NCBI GenBank assembly: GCA_016219075.1
Contig: JACRCJ010000162.1
Span: forward strand, 1-6,850
Source of the DNA: Deltaproteobacteria bacterium
GTDB taxonomy: Bacteria; Desulfobacterota; GWC2-55-46
Direction of reading: 5' to 3'
DNA length: 6,850 nt
In this document: positions 1-6,520 of the stretch, piece after piece
Position numbering within the stretch: position 1 is the stretch's first letter
How the letters are laid out: the number at the start of each line of letters is the position of its first letter
Made by a program: the position numbers and the translations under genes
Notes under the pieces: generated by a model
Seen by the model: only the letters and a program-made list of their open reading frames with translations
What the model was told of the DNA's origin: nothing
Database searches by the model: none

Positions 1-1433
1 ACGCTGCCCTTGCCGTCCTTCATGTTGTTGGCCCTGACGGGTATCATGATATATGTGCCGGGCTTGAGCCTGCGTTTGTCCGCACCCGACATGTTGTTTA
101 TGTAGAGTATCGGGTTCACGGAAGTCCCGTACCTTCTGGCTATCGTTGAAATGGTGTCACCGCGCTTTACCTTGTGCGAGAGGAAGGCTATCCTTTTCGC
201 CGGGGGGATGTTGTTCATGTTCTCGGCGAAGGCCCCGGCCTTTCCGGCGGGTATCTTTATCTCGTAGTCCGGGTAGTTCGGAGGAGTGAACCAGCGCAAA
301 AGCTCCGGGTTGAGCTCCTTTATCACATCCACGCTCGTCTCGGCCGCCTCGGCTATGACCTTGAGGTCGGTCGCCTGCGAGACTTTTATCTTGTCATAGG
401 ATATCCCAGTACCATCGCCCGTCTCCTGCTCGTCAAACCCGTAAGACGCCGGGTCCTTGGCTATGAGCATGGCCGCGAGGTACTTGGGCACATAGTCTTT
501 CGTCTCCCTCGCGAAAGACTTTTTGCGGCTGGCGAGCACCCAGAAGTCCTCGCTCTTGTGTTTTCTTACGACCCTTCTTACCCTGCCCTCTCCGGCGTTG
601 TAGCCTGCGGCGGCAAGGTACCATGAGCCGAACTCGCCATAAAGGTTCTTAAAGTACTTCGCGGCGGCGTAGGTGGCCTTTTCGGGGTCCATCCGCTCGT
701 CTATCCACCAGTCGACCCTGAGGCCGTATATCTTCGCGGTGCCCTTTATGAACTGCCACATGCCCACGGCCTTCGCGTTGGACCTGGCCTTCGGGTTGAG
801 ACCGCTCTCTATGAAGGCGATGTAGGAGAGGTCTTCGGGCAGGCCGTTCTCGCGCAGTATCCCCCTCAACATGGCCATGTAGTCCTGGCTCCTGCCGAGC
901 CACCTCTCGAAGTGCTTCCTGCCTCTTGTCTGGAAATATTTTATGTAGGACTGGACGCTCCTGTTTACGACAACCGGGACCTCCGGAAGGTCGTCGTCCG
1001 AGGCCTCCGGGTCCGTCTCTGTCACCGAGAGGTCCTCGAAGGCGTCGTCGGGAGCGGGCCGGGTCCATGCGGCCGAGTACTCGGGCCTGTCGGGAGGGCA
1101 GAACGCAAAGGGCCCTTCCTGAGGGTAGAGGCTCCCGGCCCCGGAGGCCTCCGGGGCGAGGCATGAGAGCGCTTCCATCGCGCCGAATATCTCCGGCTGC
1201 GTCTCATCCGCGGCAACATCTCCGTGGAGGGTCCTCCCTTCGTCGAGGCTGGCCGTGACGGGGTCAAGCGCTTCCGGGGAGGGGTTCGAGGCGGCCTTAT
1301 CGAGGCTTAAGGAGGCTACAAGGGAGTCGGTAGAGCACCTCAAGGGCCTGGTCAGGGATTCGGCCAGGGCCGCCGTGCCGCCCGCTCCGAGGAGCGCGAT
1401 GCCGAGGATGAACGACAGGAACTTTCTTTTCAT
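1..1433 (-). CDS. mltD: Exported membrane-bound-type lytic murein transglycosylase D (MltD family) with LysM repeat; C-terminus cut by window edge
   Basis: Enzymes of this family cleave the MurNAc-GlcNAc bond of peptidoglycan in the periplasm, leaving 1,6-anhydroMurNAc ends. 477 residues are visible and the reading frame is open to the window edge. Residues 1-24 form a signal peptide: a KRK start, a hydrophobic stretch, then ALA before Glu25. No lipobox cysteine follows, so it looks like a signal peptidase I substrate, unlike the E. coli MltD lipoprotein. Residues 25-155 are a Pro/Asp/Glu-rich linker that I cannot assign. The SLT catalytic domain spans about 190-330, with the catalytic Glu209 in an ESGLNP motif, GMWQFI at 224-229 and AAAGYNAGEGRV from 274. 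A degenerate LysM-like segment lies at about 346-395 and a clear LysM (VKRGDTISTIARRYGTS) from about 420 to 467; more LysM sequence may lie outside the window. The ATG at 1433 has an AGGAAG Shine-Dalgarno at 1444-1439. It lies 27 bases after the radical SAM gene, probably in the same operon. The family call is firm; the exact MltD subtype is less so. Confidence 0.9.
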   Translation of the reverse strand, partial: MKRKFLSFILGIALLGAGGTAALAESLTRPLRCSTDSLVASLSLDKAASNPSPEALDPVTASLDEGRTLHGDVAADETQPEIFGAMEALSCLAPEASGAGSLYPQEGPFAFCPPDRPEYSAAWTRPAPDDAFEDLSVTETDPEASDDDLPEVPVVVNRSVQSYIKYFQTRGRKHFERWLGRSQDYMAMLRGILRENGLPEDLSYIAFIESGLNPKARSNAKAVGMWQFIKGTAKIYGLRVDWWIDERMDPEKATYAAAKYFKNLYGEFGSWYLAAAGYNAGEGRVRRVVRKHKSEDFWVLASRKKSFARETKDYVPKYLAAMLIAKDPASYGFDEQETGDGTGISYDKIKVSQATDLKVIAEAAETSVDVIKELNPELLRWFTPPNYPDYEIKIPAGKAGAFAENMNNIPPAKRIAFLSHKVKRGDTISTIARRYGTSVNPILYINNMSGADKRRLKPGTYIMIPVRANNMKDGKGS

Positions 1434-1460
1434 TTGGACTTCCTTTTTTTCCCGTGCCCC

Positions 1461-2948
1461 TCAGGGCTTGGGGTGAGCTATCGCCCCTGCGAGCTCCAGC
1501 TGGTGGAACTTCTCTTTTATGTCTTCCGCTATCTTCTTGTACTCAAGCTCTATGGTCCTGCCGGCGCTGGTAAGCGCCTTCGTGTATTCGAGGAAGTACT
1601 GGTTGTTCTTTATCCACTTCTTCGTAAGGCTGTGTCCGTAGGTCTTTATGCCTACATTGAACATGTCGAAGCGCACAGCCCTTCTGGCTATCTGCGCCAG
1701 GGAGTAGAACTCCTTGGTGGCCCTCATCGTCTCGGACTGCAGCTCGTAGTAGCTCATGAGCTTCGGCTCGTATACGACATGGTGCGCGTCGTAAAGGGAC
1801 CAGTCTTTCGTTATTATCCTGCCCTCGCCCTCAAGGTCCCTGTAGCACTTCGTGCCCGGCAGAGGCGTCAGGATCAGGAACTGCACCGAGTCGAGGTCGT
1901 TTTTCTTGGCGAACCTTACGGTCTCCTCTATCGTGTCCGTGGTGTCCTGGTCGGAGCCGAAGACGAACATGCCGTGGATCCTTATGCCCTTCTTGCGGAG
2001 CGTCTTTATGCAGTAGGTGATGTCCTCTACCGACTGCTTTTTGTTGTACGCCTTGAGCGTCTGCGGGTTCACCGACTCAAGGCCGATATACACCGTGTGG
2101 CAATTCGACTCCTGCATGAGGTCTAAAAGCTCCGGGTCCCGCGCTATCTCGACCCTGACCTGCGCGGTCCAGTGAGGGGTGAGCTTCTTCTCTATCATAG
2201 TGTGAAGAAGCTCTTTGGTCCTCTTCTTGTGGGCGCAGAAGTTGTCGTCGTAGAAGAATATCCAGTTGCCTCCGAACCTCCTGTTGTTCTCAAGCTCCTC
2301 TATGACCCTCTCCTTGCTCCTGAACCTGTACTTCTGCCCGAACATCCCGGTGACCGAGCAGAAGCTGCAGTCGTAAGGGCATCCCCTTGAGGTCATTATC
2401 GGGGCTATCGGGAACTTCTTCGCCCCCTCCGCTTCCAGCCCGCTTATAAGCCTGTAGTCCGGCGCGGGCAGCTTGTCGAGGTCCTTGCAGAAGGATACCG
2501 TCTTGTTGTGGCAGACCTTGCCGTCGAGCCTGTACGAGAGGCCCGGTATGGCGTCGAACCCTCTTCCCTTCTCAAGGGCCTTTACGAACTGGAGTATGTG
2601 GTCGTCGGCCTCCCCGCGCATCACGAAGTCGCAGTGCTCAAGCGCCTCGTCCGGCATGTATGTCACATGGGGGCCGCCCATGAAGACCTTTTTCCCGGCC
2701 TTCTTTAAAAGCGCCGCTATCTCGTAAGAGCGCCGCGAGGTCGAGGTGATAGTCGAGATGCCGACCGCGTCCGCGCTCAGTACATCCTTCAGGTCCAGCT
2801 CTCCCACGGACTCCACATAGCTCTTTACCTCGTATCCGTGCTGTTTCAAGATCGTAGCCAGAAGCAGTGTTCCCAACCGCGGCAGAGGCACTCTGGTAAA
2901 GACGTGAAAATCAGGGGGGTTCGGCTCGATGAAGATTATCTTCCGCAT
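1461..2948 (-). CDS. B12-binding-domain radical SAM protein, substrate unknown
   Basis: A 495-residue protein of the cobalamin-binding-domain radical SAM superfamily, whose members use a [4Fe-4S] cluster and S-adenosylmethionine to start radical chemistry, often methylation or ring formation. Residues 1-125 form a Rossmann-like B12-binding fold, with a KIIFIEP first strand and the MGGPHVTYMPDEAL motif at 90-103. The usual DxHxxG cobalamin-ligand motif is absent, so any cobalamin would bind base-on or not at all. The radical SAM barrel starts near 183, with the cluster cysteines Cys190, Cys194 and Cys197 (SRGCPYDCSFCSV). The segment FFYDDNF (231-237) and GLES (289-292) are typical later barrel elements. 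Residues from about 390 onward form a charged helical tail of unknown role. The ATG at 2948 has an AGAGGA Shine-Dalgarno six bases upstream and a promoter behind it. The C-terminus sits 27 bases before mltD. Domain assignment is firm; there is no basis in the sequence to name a substrate. The N-terminal domain closely matches the truncated gene at 6521. Confidence 0.93.
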   Translation of the reverse strand: MRKIIFIEPNPPDFHVFTRVPLPRLGTLLLATILKQHGYEVKSYVESVGELDLKDVLSADAVGISTITSTSRRSYEIAALLKKAGKKVFMGGPHVTYMPDEALEHCDFVMRGEADDHILQFVKALEKGRGFDAIPGLSYRLDGKVCHNKTVSFCKDLDKLPAPDYRLISGLEAEGAKKFPIAPIMTSRGCPYDCSFCSVTGMFGQKYRFRSKERVIEELENNRRFGGNWIFFYDDNFCAHKKRTKELLHTMIEKKLTPHWTAQVRVEIARDPELLDLMQESNCHTVYIGLESVNPQTLKAYNKKQSVEDITYCIKTLRKKGIRIHGMFVFGSDQDTTDTIEETVRFAKKNDLDSVQFLILTPLPGTKCYRDLEGEGRIITKDWSLYDAHHVVYEPKLMSYYELQSETMRATKEFYSLAQIARRAVRFDMFNVGIKTYGHSLTKKWIKNNQYFLEYTKALTSAGRTIELEYKKIAEDIKEKFHQLELAGAIAHPKP

Positions 2949-2978
2949 TATTTATCCTCTTTAGATGAAATGTTGCTC

Positions 2979-3008
2979 ATCTTACCGTGCCCCTAAGAGC
3001 TATGTCAA
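2979..3008 (-). promoter_or_regulatory. Predicted sigma-70-type promoter of the radical SAM-mltD unit
   Basis: Reading the minus strand, a perfect TTGACA (3008-3003) is followed after 18 bases by TAAGAT (2984-2979, four of six matches to TATAAT). The predicted transcript would start near 2972, giving a short leader of about 25 bases to the ATG at 2948. A run of nine A on the minus strand (3027-3019) lies 11-19 bases upstream of the -35 box, where an UP element would contact the RNA polymerase alpha subunit. This is prediction from motifs only. Confidence 0.6.
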
Positions 3009-3045
3009 GGGAAAAGCCTTTTTTTTTAAACCCTCCTTATGCCTC

Positions 3046-3073
3046 AAAAACCGGCCTTTTTAAAGGTTTTTTT
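3046..3073. terminator. Possible bidirectional A/T-rich terminator hairpin
   Basis: AAAAACC (3046-3052) pairs with GGTTTTT (3065-3071), enclosing an inner CCTTT/AAAGG pairing. The structure is flanked by T on the 3' side of either strand (seven on plus, five on minus), so it could end minus-strand transcripts from uvrA. The stem is short and has only two G-C pairs, so the call is weak. Next to it, GGGTC (3074-3078) pairs with GACCC (3083-3087) around a four-base loop, but that second stem is followed by A rather than T on the uvrA-reading strand. Confidence 0.3.
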
Positions 3074-3126
3074 GGGTCTCCGGACCCTTCAGCTTACGGG
3101 CCCATTATAGAGCCGGAAGGTCGCCA

Positions 3127-3150
3127 GGTATGTGAGAAAAGGCACATACC
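3127..3150. repeat. Perfect 8-bp inverted repeat just downstream of uvrA
   Basis: GGTATGTG (3127-3134) and CACATACC (3143-3150) form an 8-bp stem with an eight-base loop. It lies about 40 bases beyond the uvrA stop codon. No T-run follows on either strand, so it is not a standard intrinsic terminator. It may be an mRNA 3'-end stabilising stem, a Rho-dependent end or a protein-binding palindrome. Confidence 0.5.
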
Positions 3151-3190
3151 GGAGAAGATGTATCTGCCCCGCTCACAATAGTAATTTCGG

Positions 3191-6004
3191 TTAGACGAGG
3201 AATTCCTTGAGGTATTTTCCGGTTATGCTTTGCCTGGACTTGACCAGCTCTTCGGGCGTCCCCGCAGCTACTATGGAGCCGCCTGAGGAGCCTCCGCCGG
3301 GGCCGAGGTCAATGATGTGGTCTGCGGTTTTTATGCAGTCGAGGTTGTGTTCTATGAGAAGGACCGTGTTGCCGGAGTCCACGAGCCTGCCGAGCACGCT
3401 CAAGAGCTTCTTGGTGTCGTCCATGTGCAGCCCCGTTGTAGGCTCGTCGAGTATGTAGAGCATGTCGGCCCCGGAGTCCCCCACCAGCTCCCTGGCCACT
3501 TTAAGCCTCTGGGCCTCGCCTCCCGAGAGGGTCGTTGCGGATTGTCCGAGCTTAAGGTACCCGAGCCCGACCTCTTTGAGGACCGAGAACCTCTTCTGAA
3601 GCTCCCTTTCTCCGGGGAAGAGCGTCATGGCCTCCTCGAAGGTCATATCAAGGCAGTCGAAGATGTTTTTTCTTCTGTATCTTATGTCGAGCACCTGGGG
3701 TTTGTACCTCTTTCCGCCGCAGGCGGCGCATTTTATGTAGACATCCGGGAGGAAGTACATCTCGAGCTTTTCCACCCCTTCGCCCCTGCAGACCTCGCAC
3801 CTGCCTCCTGGCACATTGAAGGAGAAGTGCCCGGGGGTAAGCCCGCCGAACCGTGCCGCCGGGAGGCTTGAGAATATCTGGCGGATGTAGTCGAACCCGC
3901 CGATATAGGTCAGTGGGTTGCTTCTCGGGGTCCTCCCGATGGGGCTCTGGTCCACGAGCTTTACCCCTGAGAGGTTGCCTGTGCCCTCGATGTACCTGTA
4001 AGGAAGGGGTTTGTCGGATTTTTCGCCGAAGTGGGCCGCCAGCGCGTTGTAGAGGGTGTCGACCACGAGGGTCGATTTCCCGGACCCGGAGACCCCGGTG
4101 ACGCATGTCAGGGTCTTTAAAGGCAGCCTGAACTCGACATCCTTGAGGTTATTGCCGGTGGCGCCCCTGAGGATAAGGGACTTTCCGCTGCCCTTCCTCC
4201 TCCACCTCGGGACATGTATGACCTGCCTGCCCGTGAGGTAGTCCGAGGTAAGGGTCCTGGAGTTTTCGAGAAAGTCGTCTATGGGCCCCGAGTAGACTAC
4301 ACGCCCGCCTTTTTCCCCGGCCCCGGGGCCGAGCTCCACTATGTAGTCCGAGGCCCTTATGACCGAGGGGTCGTGCTCGACCGTGACGACGGTATTGCCC
4401 ATCGAGGAGAGCCTCTTTAACTGCTCCGTGAGCATCTCTATGTCCACGGGGTGAAGCCCGATGGAGGGCTCGTCGAGTATGTAGAGGACCCCGCAAAGAG
4501 AGCTCGCCAGCTGTGTGGCTATCGTGACCCTCTGGGCCTCTCCACCGGAGAGCGTCTTTGTGAGCCTGTCCAGGGTGATGTAGCCGAGCCCGGTATTGTC
4601 CAGGAACTCAAGCTTCACGGAGGTCTGCTTCAAAAGCTCCTTTGAGACCTCTTTTTCGAAGAATGTAAGAGGCAGGTCCTTAAAGAAGGCGCGGGCCTCC
4701 TTTATGGAGAACCTGCTCACTTCATGGATGTTCAGGCCGTTTATCCTGACGCTCAGTGCGGCCTTCCTCAGTCGAGCCCCCCCGCAGGTATTGCAGATAA
4801 CCTGTCCTTTGTACCTCGAGATGAATACCTTTATATGCAGCTTGTATTTTTTGCTCTCAAGATACGCGTAAAAGCCGTCTATGCCCTCGAACCCGGCCGT
4901 TCCCTCGAAGAGGACCTTCCGTTCCTTTTTGGTGAGCTTGAAGAAGGGCTTGTCAAGGTCCACTCCGCCCGCCGGGCCCCACTTGAGAAGCTCCTCGTAC
5001 CACCAGCCGTATGCGGGCTTCGTCCACGGCTCCACGGCCCCTTCCCTTAACGAGAGGTTCTTGTCCGGGACGATCTTATCCTCGTCGTACTTGAGCACGT
5101 TGCCGAACCCCTTGCACTCGGGGCACGCCCCAACCGGGTGGTTGAAGGAGAGGGATACAGGCGTTGGACGCTCCACCTTGACCCCGCACTCCTCGCAGAG
5201 GAGTTCGCTTGAGAACCTGAGAGTCTCACCGTCGCGGACCTCCGCCCAGCCCCTGCCCGCACCCTCCCTGAACGATGTCTCGACGGCTTCCGTGAGCCGC
5301 TCGCGCTCAGTCTCTTTTATGACGAGGCGGTCGGCGAATACATTGATGGTGCCGGGGAGGAGTTCCGGGAGCGCTTCCGTAGAGAGGTCAAAGACCCGCC
5401 CGCCCGCCTTTAACCTGATGAAGCCCTTTTTAAGTAGCTCCTCCGTTATTTCGGACGCGTCCCTGCCGCTGGTCTTAAGGTCGAAGCCTACAGCCGCCCT
5501 GAGGCCCTGGTATTCGGATAAGAGCTTCTCCGCGACTCCCGCGGGCTCCCACGAGACCACGGATTGGTCGCACCGGGGGCAGTGGAGTTTTCCTATCCGC
5601 GCGAAAAGGAGCCTCAGGTAGTCGTTGATCTCGGTAGTGGTGCCGACCGTGGAGCGGCTCCCGCGCACCGGGTTTTTCTGCTCGACGGCTATCGACGGGC
5701 GGATGTTCCGGATGAGGTCGAGGTCCGGCCTGTCCATGCGCTCAAGGAATAGACGCGTGTAGGTGGAAAGAGACTCGATGAACCTCCACCTGCCCTCGGC
5801 AAAGAGGGTGTCGAAGGCTACCGAGGACTTGCCCGAGCCGCTGGGGCCCACAAGCGCGGTGATCTTGTCGTGCGGGATGCGCAGCGACAGGTTCTTGAGG
5901 TTGTTCTGCCTCAGGCCCTCCACGATAAGTTCGTTTTTGTCGTCCGCTATAGCGCTTTCGAACGGGTCCGCCCCGTAGACGGTATTTGCCTTTTTCTTAG
6001 CCAT
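3191..6004 (-). CDS. uvrA: UvrA-type excinuclease ABC subunit A (variant with divergent first ATPase half)
   Basis: UvrA dimers scan DNA for bulky lesions in the cytoplasm, load UvrB and thereby start nucleotide excision repair. This 937-residue protein is close to the E. coli length (940). It has two ABC ATPase units. Unit I has Walker A GPSGSGKSS at 53-61, signature LSGGEAQ at 485-491, Walker B LYILDEP from 507 and His544. Unit II has GVSGSGKST at 637-645, LSGGEAQ at 826-832, LYILDEP from 849 and His886. Three zinc modules are intact: Cys142/145 with Cys404/407, Cys270/273 with Cys294/297, and Cys736/739 with Cys759/762. The UvrB-binding region (about 145-265) and insertion domain (about 300-400) are both present. 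The first 26 residues are an extra N-terminal extension relative to E. coli. The ATG at 6004 has a poor Shine-Dalgarno: the nearest AAGG is about 16 bases away. Unit I departs from the usual UvrA consensus at several places while unit II is ordinary, so this may be a second UvrA paralog rather than the main housekeeping copy. Confidence 0.93.
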   Translation of the reverse strand: MAKKKANTVYGADPFESAIADDKNELIVEGLRQNNLKNLSLRIPHDKITALVGPSGSGKSSVAFDTLFAEGRWRFIESLSTYTRLFLERMDRPDLDLIRNIRPSIAVEQKNPVRGSRSTVGTTTEINDYLRLLFARIGKLHCPRCDQSVVSWEPAGVAEKLLSEYQGLRAAVGFDLKTSGRDASEITEELLKKGFIRLKAGGRVFDLSTEALPELLPGTINVFADRLVIKETERERLTEAVETSFREGAGRGWAEVRDGETLRFSSELLCEECGVKVERPTPVSLSFNHPVGACPECKGFGNVLKYDEDKIVPDKNLSLREGAVEPWTKPAYGWWYEELLKWGPAGGVDLDKPFFKLTKKERKVLFEGTAGFEGIDGFYAYLESKKYKLHIKVFISRYKGQVICNTCGGARLRKAALSVRINGLNIHEVSRFSIKEARAFFKDLPLTFFEKEVSKELLKQTSVKLEFLDNTGLGYITLDRLTKTLSGGEAQRVTIATQLASSLCGVLYILDEPSIGLHPVDIEMLTEQLKRLSSMGNTVVTVEHDPSVIRASDYIVELGPGAGEKGGRVVYSGPIDDFLENSRTLTSDYLTGRQVIHVPRWRRKGSGKSLILRGATGNNLKDVEFRLPLKTLTCVTGVSGSGKSTLVVDTLYNALAAHFGEKSDKPLPYRYIEGTGNLSGVKLVDQSPIGRTPRSNPLTYIGGFDYIRQIFSSLPAARFGGLTPGHFSFNVPGGRCEVCRGEGVEKLEMYFLPDVYIKCAACGGKRYKPQVLDIRYRRKNIFDCLDMTFEEAMTLFPGERELQKRFSVLKEVGLGYLKLGQSATTLSGGEAQRLKVARELVGDSGADMLYILDEPTTGLHMDDTKKLLSVLGRLVDSGNTVLLIEHNLDCIKTADHIIDLGPGGGSSGGSIVAAGTPEELVKSRQSITGKYLKEFLV

Positions 6005-6044
6005 TGATAAGTTGTTTCTGCCTTTGGTACAAGTTTAACATTTG

Positions 6045-6073
6045 AGTATATCGTAAACGGGGGGAGATTTCCA
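6045..6073 (-). promoter_or_regulatory. Predicted uvrA promoter
   Basis: On the minus strand, TGGAAA (6073-6068, four of six matches to TTGACA) is followed after exactly 17 bases by TATACT (6050-6045, five of six matches to TATAAT). The expected transcript begins near 6038, giving a leader of about 34 bases before the ATG at 6004. I see no recognisable LexA/SOS palindrome overlapping it. Confidence 0.5.
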
Positions 6074-6134
6074 GAGGAGAGGGTAGAGAAGCGGCGGTGA
6101 ATGAAGTCCTGAACGGCTCTTTTGAAGGGTGCAG

Positions 6135-6164
6135 GCCGGCGCCCGGCAGGCTTGCGTCAGACGC
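6135..6164. repeat. Two adjacent small palindromes
   Basis: GCCGG (6135-6139) and CCGGC (6143-6147) flank a three-base spacer. A few bases on, GCGTC (6154-6158) and GACGC (6160-6164) flank a single A. Such tight palindromes suit a dimeric regulator or may simply be part of a dispersed repeat. They lie about 60-90 bases upstream of the predicted uvrA -35 box. Confidence 0.4.
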
Positions 6165-6185
6165 GTTTTGCCGAGTAAACTACTA

Positions 6186-6233
6186 TACCGCCTGAAGGCG
6201 GTAGCTTTGGCTTCGGCTGTAAACCGACTAAAG
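6186..6233. repeat. Hairpin pair abutting the C-rich repeat
   Basis: TACCGCC (6186-6192) and GGCGGTA (6197-6203) form a perfect 7-bp stem with a TGAA loop. Immediately after, an imperfect stem pairs CTTT with AAAG at its ends and TCGG with CCGA inside (about 6205-6233). Neither is followed by a T-run long enough for a terminator. Position next to the C-rich repeats suggests an intergenic dispersed element with foldback structure. Confidence 0.5.
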
Positions 6234-6242
6234 TTCATTTGT

Positions 6243-6281
6243 CACCCCCACCCCAACCCTCCCCCGTCAAGGGGGAGGGGG
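6243..6281 (+). repeat. C-rich/G-rich dispersed-type repeat, copy 1
   Basis: A C-run block (6243-6265) leads into a perfect hairpin: CCCTCCCCC (6257-6265), five-base loop GTCAA, GGGGGAGGG (6271-6279). The overall form resembles a C-rich repeat seen in intergenic regions of many bacterial genomes, often mis-annotated as short Pro/Gly-rich proteins. Read on the minus strand, 6265-6245 gives four G-runs of three to five with loops of one or two bases, a textbook G-quadruplex motif. That the repeat is multicopy in this genome is inference. Confidence 0.7.
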
Positions 6282-6300
6282 CTTTGTGGAGCCTGTGTCA

Positions 6301-6360
6301 AAACAGGTCTCCCCTCCCCTGGCGGGAGGGGATTAAGGGGAGGGGGGTAAAGACCTGTTT
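6301..6360 (-). repeat. C-rich/G-rich repeat, copy 2 in inverted orientation, inside a 10-bp inverted repeat
   Basis: The core (6348 to 6311 read on the minus strand) has the same organisation as copy 1: C-runs, then a stem of CCCCTCCC with GGGAGGGG around a five-base loop (on the plus strand 6311-6318 and 6324-6331). A perfect 10-bp inverted repeat, AAACAGGTCT (6301-6310) and AGACCTGTTT (6351-6360), encloses it. An alternative fold pairs 6311-6319 with 6337-6345 and extends the outer stem. On the plus strand 6324-6347 contains four G-runs with loops of one, five and one bases, a potential G-quadruplex. Confidence 0.7.
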
Positions 6361-6422
6361 CCCGAAAGGGACAATAAGAGAGGCGCGGAGTGCCCGCTTA
6401 AATCCCGGAATAACAATTTAGG

Positions 6423-6451
6423 ATTACAAACGGGAGTTAATATATTATAAT
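6423..6451 (+). promoter_or_regulatory. Strong predicted promoter of the second radical SAM gene
   Basis: ATTACA (6423-6428, four of six matches to TTGACA), a 17-base spacer and a perfect TATAAT (6446-6451) lie in an AT-rich stretch that contrasts with the GC-rich surroundings. Transcription would begin near 6458, giving a leader of about 63 bases to the TTG at 6521. The plus-strand G-rich block ends about 75 bases upstream of the -35 box. Confidence 0.65.
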
Positions 6452-6510
6452 AGCTACCCGATGGCTGAGTAACAGGGACGAAAAACATCATGTGAGATGA
6501 AAGGGAGATG

Positions 6511-6514
6511 AAGG
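6511..6514 (+). promoter_or_regulatory. Ribosome binding site that fixes a TTG start
   Basis: AAGG (within AAGGA, 6511-6515) lies six bases before the TTG at 6521. An in-frame TGA at 6509-6511 rules out any start further upstream, and the next in-frame ATG (6581) would remove the first strand and the conserved HVFT segment. The site is the second of two near-identical GAGATGAAGG-like direct repeats (6494-6504 and 6505-6514). Confidence 0.65.
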
Positions 6515-6520
6515 ATAAAA

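Larger units (their letters stand above)
6005..6520. other. Divergent intergenic region without a credible gene
   Basis: This 516-base gap lies between the starts of uvrA (leftward) and the second radical SAM gene (rightward). The open frames that exist here are short and run through hairpins and C-rich repeats. Their conceptual products contain PHPNPPPSRGRG- or PPPQPSPVKGEG-like stretches, which are familiar as spurious translations of a dispersed C-rich repeat. It holds two promoters, a hairpin cluster at 6135-6233 and the repeat pair at 6243-6360, described separately. Nothing else is recognisable at 6365-6420. Confidence 0.75.

Noticed and set aside
649..1164. Open frame of 171 codons on the minus strand
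   Set aside because: It overlaps the transglycosylase in another frame and is Arg/Gly/Pro-rich; the MltD frame through the same DNA has catalytic motifs and an intact signal peptide.
1434..2126. Open frame of 230 codons on the plus strand
   Set aside because: It lies wholly antisense to the radical SAM gene, and its translation has no recognisable motif and biased composition; long antisense frames are expected in GC-rich coding DNA.
4881..5621. Open frame of 246 codons on the plus strand
   Set aside because: It is antisense to the well-supported UvrA gene, is Ser/Arg/Pro-rich and has no domain; treated as a shadow.
6035..6238. 67-codon minus-strand frame upstream of uvrA
   Set aside because: It runs through the hairpin cluster and the predicted uvrA promoter, has no recognisable domain and no convincing ribosome binding site.
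6045..6240. Search for an SOS (LexA) box in front of uvrA
   Set aside because: No CTG-N10-CAG or GAAC-N4-GTTC type palindrome is visible near the predicted promoter; the palindromes present do not match known LexA sites.
6239..6421. Short plus-strand frame giving a PPPQPSPVKGEG-type protein
   Set aside because: It is the translation of the C-rich repeat pair, a well-known kind of spurious gene call, with no upstream ribosome binding site.
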